A DNA stretch of 9,170 nt. Source: Deltaproteobacteria bacterium. Lineage in GTDB: Bacteria; Desulfobacterota; Anaeroferrophillalia; Anaeroferrophillales; Tharpellaceae. A program made the position numbers and the translations under genes. Position 1 is the first letter of the stretch, and every line of letters begins with the position of its first letter. This document shows, piece by piece, positions 1 to 4,838 of this stretch. The notes beneath the pieces were generated by a model. It made no database searches. It saw only the letters and a program-made list of their open reading frames with translations, and had not been told where the DNA came from. The DNA is taken from the NCBI GenBank assembly GCA_013153415.1, contig JAADEO010000011.1, positions 1 to 9,170 of the forward strand, in the 5' to 3' direction.

Positions 1-162
1 GATGCTTGCGGTGAAAACGGCTGTTGCGCGAAAATGAAGAGATGTGCCAAGATGGGCCAGTCGGGGCAGATGATGCCGGGCTGTCAGTGTCCGCAGACGA
101 CCCAGGCAATGATGCGGGAGATGGTTTTGAGTCTCAAGGCGCAGATAAAGATGATGGACTGA
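1..162 (+). CDS. C-terminal end of a Cys/Met-rich, probably metal-binding protein (partial, 5' end outside window)
   Basis: Frame 1 is open from the first base to a TGA at 160-162, giving the last 53 residues of a protein that begins upstream. Six of these residues are Cys (3, 8, 9, 15, 28, 30 of the visible part) and nine are Met (12, 18, 24, 25, 37, 38, 41, 51, 52), with short motifs such as GCC, MMPGCQC and a closing KMMD. Such density of thiol and thioether ligands is typical of copper- or other soft-metal-binding tails. The frame is preferred over the overlapping open frame 3 because its composition is protein-like, and because the copper oxidase downstream has its own signal peptide and ribosome site at 261. 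The adjacent oxidase supports a copper role. The family cannot be named from the tail alone, and the fragment could in principle be a chance open frame. Confidence 0.55.
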   Translation, partial: DACGENGCCAKMKRCAKMGQSGQMMPGCQCPQTTQAMMREMVLSLKAQIKMMD

Positions 163-187
163 CAGATAACCGTCAGACCGACCGCGG

Positions 188-240
188 CCGGAACCGGGAG
201 GATTTTCTTTCCGGTTCCGGTCCCGGCATTTCTGCCGGAA
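188..240 (+). repeat. Cluster of overlapping inverted repeats between the Cys/Met-rich gene and the copper oxidase gene
   Basis: A perfect 10-base inverted repeat (CCGGAACCGG at 188-197, CCGGTTCCGG at 211-220) has a 13-base loop. A second hairpin has a 6-base stem (CCGGCA at 223-228, TGCCGG at 233-238) and a 4-base loop. A third pairing, TTCCGG at 215-220 with CCGGAA at 235-240, would compete with both. The cluster starts 26 bases after the upstream stop and ends 6 bases before the ribosome site of the oxidase. No T-run follows, so it is not a classical terminator. It could be an intercistronic RNA-stability element or a translation-modulating leader; this is inference. Confidence 0.5.
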
Positions 241-246
241 GTGGAG

Positions 247-254
247 AAGGGGAG
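247..254 (+). promoter_or_regulatory. Ribosome binding site fixing the start of the multicopper oxidase
   Basis: AAGGGGAG lies 6 bases before the ATG at 261. This site, together with the basic-hydrophobic signal peptide that begins there, decides the start. The same frame stays open upstream to base 24, but the extra 79 residues are low-complexity, acidic and Gly-rich, would bury the signal peptide, and overlap the end of the preceding gene. Confidence 0.75.
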
Positions 255-260
255 AGTGCA

Positions 261-1364
261 ATGATGAAAAAAAGATTATCCATGGCCCTGTTTTCCGGGC
301 TGCTCATACTGCTGAATCTGCCGGGGCTTTCGGCGGCCGCCGGCCAGGTCAAACGCTACACCTTCGAAATCAGCATCGGCAATTGGGATATCCTGCCCGA
401 TGTCAAAGTCAAGTCGCTGATGATCAACGGGCAGGTGCCGGGGCCGAAGATCGAGGTTACCGAGGGCGATATCGTCGAAGTCAAGGTGATCAACAACTCG
501 GCCCTGCCCCATACCATCCACTGGCACGGTCTCGAGATTCCCAACGACCAGGACGGGGTGCCCTACGTCACCCAGGATCCGATCGAAAAGGGTGAATCCC
601 AGGTCTACAGGTTTGTCGCCGCCCCGGCCGGCACCCGTTTCTGGCACTGCCACTGGAGCACCCTGCTGCATATCAGCGGCGGCATGTACGGGCCGTTGAT
701 TATTCATCCCCGCAACCCGGCCGACGACCTTAACCGCAGATACGACGTCACCCTCGATAAGACGATGATGGTCGACAGCATCGACCCGCAATGGCAGGAG
801 AAGATGCTGACGATGATGGAGAAGATGCACGCCATGGAGGCGATGAAGAAAAAATCGCCGGATGCAACTCACAAGGCGAGCGGTGAGAAGCTTTTCGGCA
901 GCGTCGCCGACTACCGGAGGGCGATCGCAGAGGGGTTCAAGAGTCCCTATCTCAGGGGTCTGCCGAAACCGAGCTACAAGTATCACCTGATCAACGGCCA
1001 CCCCTATCCTCTGGTGCCGCCGGTCATGACCCGGGTCGGCGAGACCGTGCGCTTAAGGATGATCAACGCCGGCAACATTCCCCACTATTTCCATTTCCAC
1101 GGCCTGCAGCTGCTGGTCGTGGCGATCGATGGCAACCCCCTGGCCCAGCCCCTGAAAATCAATACCGTACCGCTTTTTCCGGGCCAGGCCAAGGACCTCA
1201 TCCTGCAACCCAAAATTCCCGGCTGGTGGGCGGTCCACGACCACGCCGAATGGGGCTCGACCAACAACGGCCATTTCCCCGGCGGCACCATGTTCCTGCT
1301 CGGCGTGGCCGACAAAAACGGTAAAATCTCAGACTACAAGCCCAAGATCAGCCTGACCCAGTAG
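261..1364 (+). CDS. Exported two-domain multicopper oxidase with type 1 copper site in domain 1
   Basis: The 367-residue protein begins with a signal peptide (MMKKR, a hydrophobic run to about residue 22, then Ala-Ala-Ala) and should act in the periplasm. It has two cupredoxin domains. Domain 1 carries HTIHWHG (84-90) and WHCHWSTLLHISGGM (128-142). Domain 2 carries HYFHFHG (275-281) and HDH (326-328). The four HxH pairs are the usual ligands of the trinuclear copper cluster. A type 1 site is predicted in domain 1 from H84, C130, H137 and M142. In domain 2 the equivalent Cys is D327, so that site looks lost. This matches the two-domain class with type 1 copper only in domain 1, which is expected to work as a trimer. 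A Met-rich stretch at about 169-195 (eight Met) lies between the domains, as in copper-tolerance oxidases such as CueO. Oxidation of Cu(I) or phenolics is likely but the substrate is unproven. It is probably co-transcribed with the upstream Cys/Met-rich gene. Confidence 0.9.
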   Translation: MMKKRLSMALFSGLLILLNLPGLSAAAGQVKRYTFEISIGNWDILPDVKVKSLMINGQVPGPKIEVTEGDIVEVKVINNSALPHTIHWHGLEIPNDQDGVPYVTQDPIEKGESQVYRFVAAPAGTRFWHCHWSTLLHISGGMYGPLIIHPRNPADDLNRRYDVTLDKTMMVDSIDPQWQEKMLTMMEKMHAMEAMKKKSPDATHKASGEKLFGSVADYRRAIAEGFKSPYLRGLPKPSYKYHLINGHPYPLVPPVMTRVGETVRLRMINAGNIPHYFHFHGLQLLVVAIDGNPLAQPLKINTVPLFPGQAKDLILQPKIPGWWAVHDHAEWGSTNNGHFPGGTMFLLGVADKNGKISDYKPKISLTQ

Positions 1365-1419
1365 TGGGAAGGCTTGATACGATACTTTAAGATTTTAGTT
1401 TACGCTGTCGGCTGCCGGC

Positions 1420-2541
1420 TTAGAGGCGTTGTAGGATCTCGCGGCCGATGAACTCGAGGCGCCAGCCCCGGGTCAGAGGGATGGGACAGGCGGGGGGATC
1501 GGCGGCGCGCAGGAGCTTTTCGATCTCCTGGCGGTTGGCGATCAGGGCCGGGTCGAGTTCCTTGTCGGAACAGAATTCCTGGATGAAATCGAGCAGACGA
1601 CGAGCTCTCAAGGCCAGATTGCGGTTATGGGTTTTGCGCAGGGAAGGGGGATAGTCGTTTTGGGGAATACGGCGGCCTTGTCGGATGATTTCCCGCAGTT
1701 TGGCACCGTAGCGCTGCGCCGCCCTGGGTGAGAGACCGCAACTTTTTTTGATGATTTCGATGCTGTCGGGCTGGCTCATGGCGAGATTGAGCAGGGGATC
1801 GTCGGGAATGATGTGGCGCCGGGGCCGGTTGCGGCGCCGGGCTTCGCGGTCGCGCCAGGCGGCGAGCTCTTTCAATACCGCAAGTTCCTGTCGCTGCAGG
1901 CGGGCGGCACCCTTGACCTTGCCGTAGACCTCGCCGAGGGGAGCCTCGTCATAAAGAGCGGGATCGTCGTAGATCTTCATCTCTTCCGCGATCCATTCGC
2001 ACCGACCCAGTTTCCGCGCCAATTCCATGATGCGACTCCGGATTTCCGGCAGAAAAAAAACATCGTACAGGGCATAACGACACTGGGCCGGGCTTAACGG
2101 TCGTTTGAGCCAGTTGCTCCGGGTTTCTCCCTTATCGAGAGTACGGCCGGTAAAACGGCGGCAGGCGTCGTAGAGTGAAAGACTGGCCGAAGGGCCGACA
2201 AAACCGGCCGCCAACCTGGTATCGAAGATATTTTTGGGATAACCGCCTGCGGCCTTTTTCAAAATCGTCAGGTCCTGACGGGCATCGTGGATGATCTTTT
2301 CGACCGCCGGATCGGCCAGGACTGCACCCAATTCATCGAGATGACCCGCCAGGGCTGGAATATCGAGCAGCCAGCCTCGTTCTTCGTCAATGGCGAGCTG
2401 GACGATACCGAGTTCGGGATAGAAGGTGCGTTCCCAGACGAATTCGGTATCGACCGCGACCCTTCCGGCATCTCTGATGTGACGACAGAGTTCCGTCAGC
2501 TCCGTCGTCGTTGTGATCAACCTGGTAACTTCTTCTGTCAT
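1420..2541 (-). CDS. rnd: Ribonuclease D (3'-5' exoribonuclease)
   Basis: The 373-residue protein has the usual length and layout of RNase D, a cytoplasmic 3'-5' exonuclease that trims tRNA and other stable RNA precursors. The DEDDy exonuclease domain is complete: DTE at D31/E33 (Exo I), HDARQD at 85-90 with D90 (Exo II), and YALYD with Y156 and D160 (Exo III). Two helical HRDC-like regions follow, the first at about 213-290 (LQRQELAVLKELAAWRD onwards) and a more divergent second one at about 305-373. I start it at the ATG at 2541, giving MTEEVTRL. The frame is open to 2658, but that extension overlaps the neighbouring gene and does not resemble RNase D. The ribosome site is weak (CCGGG about 10 bases upstream), so translation may depend on the gene before it, whose stop is 43 bases away. 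It converges on the copper oxidase with 55 bases between the stops and no clear terminator hairpin there. Confidence 0.9.
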   Translation of the reverse strand: MTEEVTRLITTTTELTELCRHIRDAGRVAVDTEFVWERTFYPELGIVQLAIDEERGWLLDIPALAGHLDELGAVLADPAVEKIIHDARQDLTILKKAAGGYPKNIFDTRLAAGFVGPSASLSLYDACRRFTGRTLDKGETRSNWLKRPLSPAQCRYALYDVFFLPEIRSRIMELARKLGRCEWIAEEMKIYDDPALYDEAPLGEVYGKVKGAARLQRQELAVLKELAAWRDREARRRNRPRRHIIPDDPLLNLAMSQPDSIEIIKKSCGLSPRAAQRYGAKLREIIRQGRRIPQNDYPPSLRKTHNRNLALRARRLLDFIQEFCSDKELDPALIANRQEIEKLLRAADPPACPIPLTRGWRLEFIGREILQRL

Positions 2542-2584
2542 AACAATATGACCCGGCAGCCTAAAACCGACGGGCAGTATCCTT

Positions 2585-2944
2585 TCATTCCAACCATTTC
2601 TCAGCTTCCTCAACCGCCATGAAGATGCCAATCGAATAAGGCAGTGATTCGGCCACATTTTTCCAGAATGAGATCAAAGCCTGGGTAATTCCCGATGAAG
2701 CGACAATTGCCATTTTCGATCTTCGGGCATGGGCCGGGCGTTTCTGTTGGATAAGGTCGACAATCTCATAAAATTCCATCTGTCCGATCAAAAGTATGCA
2801 ATTACTGAAATCCCAGATAACGTTCACATCCAGGGTTGCGTTGAGATCCATAACTTCGTTGATGGACTCCTTGAGGACCGGCAGACTCACATCCCCTTTT
2901 AAAGTGATAAGCAGGTGAGTCGCTTTGTTTTGAATATCAAGCAT
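2585..2944 (-). CDS. Small SpoIIAA/STAS-like (SEC14-like) domain protein, function unknown
   Basis: This is a 119-residue soluble protein without signal peptide or membrane segment. The pattern of alternating strands and helices, VNVIWDFSNC in the middle (about 40-49) and a closing segment ending in EEAEKWL (about 112-118) resemble the SpoIIAA-like/STAS-SEC14 family of small bacterial proteins, where a final A..WL element is common. That assignment is from memory of the family pattern and is moderate at best. No catalytic residues are obvious. STAS-type folds often act as binding or anti-sigma-antagonist modules, but no partner kinase or sigma regulator is encoded next to it on this strand. 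It is the first gene of a probable two-gene unit with RNase D, and a sigma70-like promoter lies about 80-105 bases upstream of its start. Confidence 0.6.
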   Translation of the reverse strand: MLDIQNKATHLLITLKGDVSLPVLKESINEVMDLNATLDVNVIWDFSNCILLIGQMEFYEIVDLIQQKRPAHARRSKMAIVASSGITQALISFWKNVAESLPYSIGIFMAVEEAEKWLE

Positions 2945-3399
2945 TTTCAGACCATGATGATTGATGTTTTTTTTGGTTCCAGGGGTTACGCCGCCGACTC
3001 AGCCTGATGAAATCTGGATGATTTTATAATCGTATTTTCTCATACTACCAATCTCAGGCTTTTTTTGCAAAAATTAATCGAGGGTAGTGTCAAGAGTTAA
3101 GGTGCCTCGAAAAACATAGGGCATTTGAAAATAAACTGTCGAAGTCGGATGAAAGCTGAGTGTGGGTGCTGGGAGGTTGATGTTGAGTGCCTGTTTCCCG
3201 GCTTATAAGGGATTTTGTCGGAAAACTCCACTGGATTATTGTTTCATGATTATGTTATTCCAAGAGATTCTTCTTGATTGATCAGAGGCTTACAAACGAT
3301 CTGGTTTTTGCAGAGTATGATATCCGGTTTTCCGCTTTTTCGCTTTAGACCGGTGTCGTGGTTACTCAATAGTCTGGTACTGGTTAAGGTGTTGGTCCA
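2945..3399. other. 455-base AT-rich divergent intergenic region
   Basis: No convincing protein-coding frame or RNA gene is visible. The left part holds the minus-strand promoter at 3023-3051. For the plus strand I see only weak candidates, for example TTGAGT (3183-3188) and TATAAG (3204-3209) with a short 15-base spacer. Other weak elements are a 6-base inverted repeat TCGAGG/CCTCGA (3078-3083 and 3105-3110, 21-base loop) and a 9-base direct repeat GTTAAGGTG (3096-3104 and 3383-3391) whose second copy includes the ribosome site of the next gene. No sigma54 site with correct GG/GC spacing was found. The region is long for a simple divergent promoter and could include a leader for the signalling genes. 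Confidence 0.5.
3023..3051 (-). promoter_or_regulatory. Predicted sigma70-type promoter for the STAS-like gene and RNase D
   Basis: On the minus strand, TTGGTA (3046-3051, 4 of 6 matches to the -35 consensus) is followed after exactly 17 bases by TATAAA (3023-3028, 5 of 6 matches to the -10 consensus). Transcription would begin near 3016, giving a leader of about 70 bases before the ATG at 2944. It lies in AT-rich DNA upstream of the only minus-strand unit here, which supports the assignment. Confidence 0.5.
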
Positions 3400-4836
3400 A
3401 TGGGTATTTTAGAGTGGAACGAATCGTTCAGCGTCGGCATTAGAAAAATCGACTATCAGCATCGCAAACTGATTTCTCTGCTCAACGAACTGGTATCGGC
3501 GAGCGCCACCGGGCAGCAGCGTGAGGTGATCGGCAGGGTATTGGAGGAGGTGGTCGCTTATACGGACTACCATTTCAAAGCCGAAGAGGATTTTTTCAGG
3601 GTTCATCCGCGTTATGAGGCCCACCATGCGATCCATCAGGGATTTGTTGAGCAGGCATTGGCTCTGCTTGATGCTTACCAGCGGAATGAAGAGGACCTCA
3701 CTTCCGAAACGATACTCTATCTGCAGAACTGGGTCAAAGAGCACATCCTGGAAACCGATGTGGTTTTCTTCCGTGAACTCGGTTTCGTCGATCCGCAGAA
3801 CGAGGTCGTCGTCAATAAAATCATGGCGACGGAAGACGATCGGGCCAAGATCGTTCTCGCCGAGGATATGGATGATCAGCGCCTGCTGCTGAAATTGATC
3901 CTCGAAAAAGAGGGTTATGAGGTTCTGGAAGCCAGGAACGGTGCCGAAGCCCTGGCTCTGTGCCAGGCCGATTCTGAAATCAGGCTCATGGTGACCGATC
4001 TCAAGATGCCGGTAATGGACGGCTATGAACTGATCCGGATGATCCGGAAAAAACAGTTCCGTTACATCTATATTATCGTGGTCAGCAGCCTGGCCGACAA
4101 GGGCGATATCGTCAAAGCCCTTTCCTGCGGAGCCAACGATTTCCTGACCAAGCCGGTCTTTCCCGAAGAGCTCAGGTTGAGGATACAGGGCGGCCGGCAA
4201 CTGCTCAAACTGGAGACCCAGGACGAGTTGATCATGTCGCTGGCCCGGTTGGCGGATTCCCGCAGCCATGAAACCGGCATGCATCTGGAAAGAACCCAGG
4301 CTTTTTCCCATATTCTGGGCCTCTATCTGCGTGAAAAACATCCCGAGATGAAAATTACCGATCTCATGGTCAAGGAGATCGCCCAGGTCACTCCGCTGCA
4401 TGATATCGGCAAGGTCGGGATTCCGGATAATATTCTTGGCAAGCCCGGTCGTCTGACCGAAGAGGAGTTCGAGATAATGAAGGAGCACTCCACTATCGGC
4501 GGCAACCTCTTAAGCGATATCTATATCAAGACCGGATCGCAGACCATGCGGATCGCGTTCGAGGTGGCGATGTATCACCACGAGCGCTGGGACGGAGGCG
4601 GTTATCCCGCCGGACTCGTCGGCAACAGCATTCCGATCGCGGCTCGCATCATGGCGGTCGCCGATGTCTACGACGCGCTGACCAGTGAACGGGTATATAA
4701 AAAGGCCTTCAGTCACGAAAAATCCCGGAAAATCATGGTGGAAGGTCGCGGCACTCATTTCGACCCACGCCTGATAGATGCTTTCCTGGCCTTGGAGGAT
4801 CGTTTTATCGAAGTCAGAGAGCAGATGAGAGACTAG
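3400..4836 (+). CDS. Haemerythrin-REC-HD-GYP fusion: response regulator c-di-GMP phosphodiesterase
   Basis: This is a 478-residue soluble protein in three parts. Residues 1-131 are a bacteriohaemerythrin domain with the complete di-iron set: H21, H58, E62, H75, H79, H115 and D120. Residues about 149-265 are a receiver domain with acidic D156, phospho-acceptor D200 (in VTDLKMPVMDG), S229 and K251. Residues about 275-470 are an HD-GYP domain with HETGMH, HD at H334/D335, H363, HHERWDGGGYP at 393-403 and the ADVYDALTSERVYKKAF block. All metal and c-di-GMP residues I can check are intact, so an active phosphodiesterase hydrolysing c-di-GMP is expected. Haemerythrin binds O2 at a di-iron site, so activity may respond to oxygen or redox state as well as to phosphorylation. 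The start is supported by AAGGTG 8 bases before the ATG. The kinase gene follows 2 bases after the stop, making it the likely phosphodonor. Confidence 0.95.
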   Translation: MGILEWNESFSVGIRKIDYQHRKLISLLNELVSASATGQQREVIGRVLEEVVAYTDYHFKAEEDFFRVHPRYEAHHAIHQGFVEQALALLDAYQRNEEDLTSETILYLQNWVKEHILETDVVFFRELGFVDPQNEVVVNKIMATEDDRAKIVLAEDMDDQRLLLKLILEKEGYEVLEARNGAEALALCQADSEIRLMVTDLKMPVMDGYELIRMIRKKQFRYIYIIVVSSLADKGDIVKALSCGANDFLTKPVFPEELRLRIQGGRQLLKLETQDELIMSLARLADSRSHETGMHLERTQAFSHILGLYLREKHPEMKITDLMVKEIAQVTPLHDIGKVGIPDNILGKPGRLTEEEFEIMKEHSTIGGNLLSDIYIKTGSQTMRIAFEVAMYHHERWDGGGYPAGLVGNSIPIAARIMAVADVYDALTSERVYKKAFSHEKSRKIMVEGRGTHFDPRLIDAFLALEDRFIEVREQMRD

Positions 4837-4838
4837 CC

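Noticed and set aside
24..260. 79-residue N-terminal extension of the copper oxidase frame
   Set aside because: It is acidic, Gly/Ser/Asp-rich and lies before a normal signal peptide with its own ribosome site; it overlaps the frame 1 gene end and the palindromes, so it is a chance open frame.
276..1001. Antisense open frame of 241 codons opposite the copper oxidase
   Set aside because: The sense strand encodes an oxidase with all copper motifs; the antisense product has no family features.
1365..1419. Search for a bidirectional terminator between the oxidase and RNase D
   Set aside because: Only very short complementary stretches are present (for example CGGC/GCCG with no usable loop), with no stem followed by a T-run on either strand.
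2542..2658. Upstream extension of RNase D to an ATG at 2658
   Set aside because: It would overlap the 3' end of the STAS-like gene and adds 39 residues unlike RNase D; the ATG at 2541 gives the usual family length.
3052..3075. Possible sigma54 promoter around the GGCTTTTTTTGC sequence
   Set aside because: The GG and GC elements are 8 bases apart, not the required 10, and flanking consensus bases are missing.
3078..3110. Inverted repeat TCGAGG/CCTCGA as an operator
   Set aside because: It has only 6 base pairs with a 21-base loop and no extension; this is expected by chance in a region of this size.
3151..3210. Possible 19-residue Cys-containing peptide in the intergenic region
   Set aside because: It is too short, lacks a good ribosome site, and has nothing to separate it from chance.
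3409..4488. Long antisense open frame of 359 codons opposite the haemerythrin fusion
   Set aside because: It shows no recognisable domain and lies wholly opposite a gene with three intact domains; such frames arise from codon bias in GC-rich DNA.
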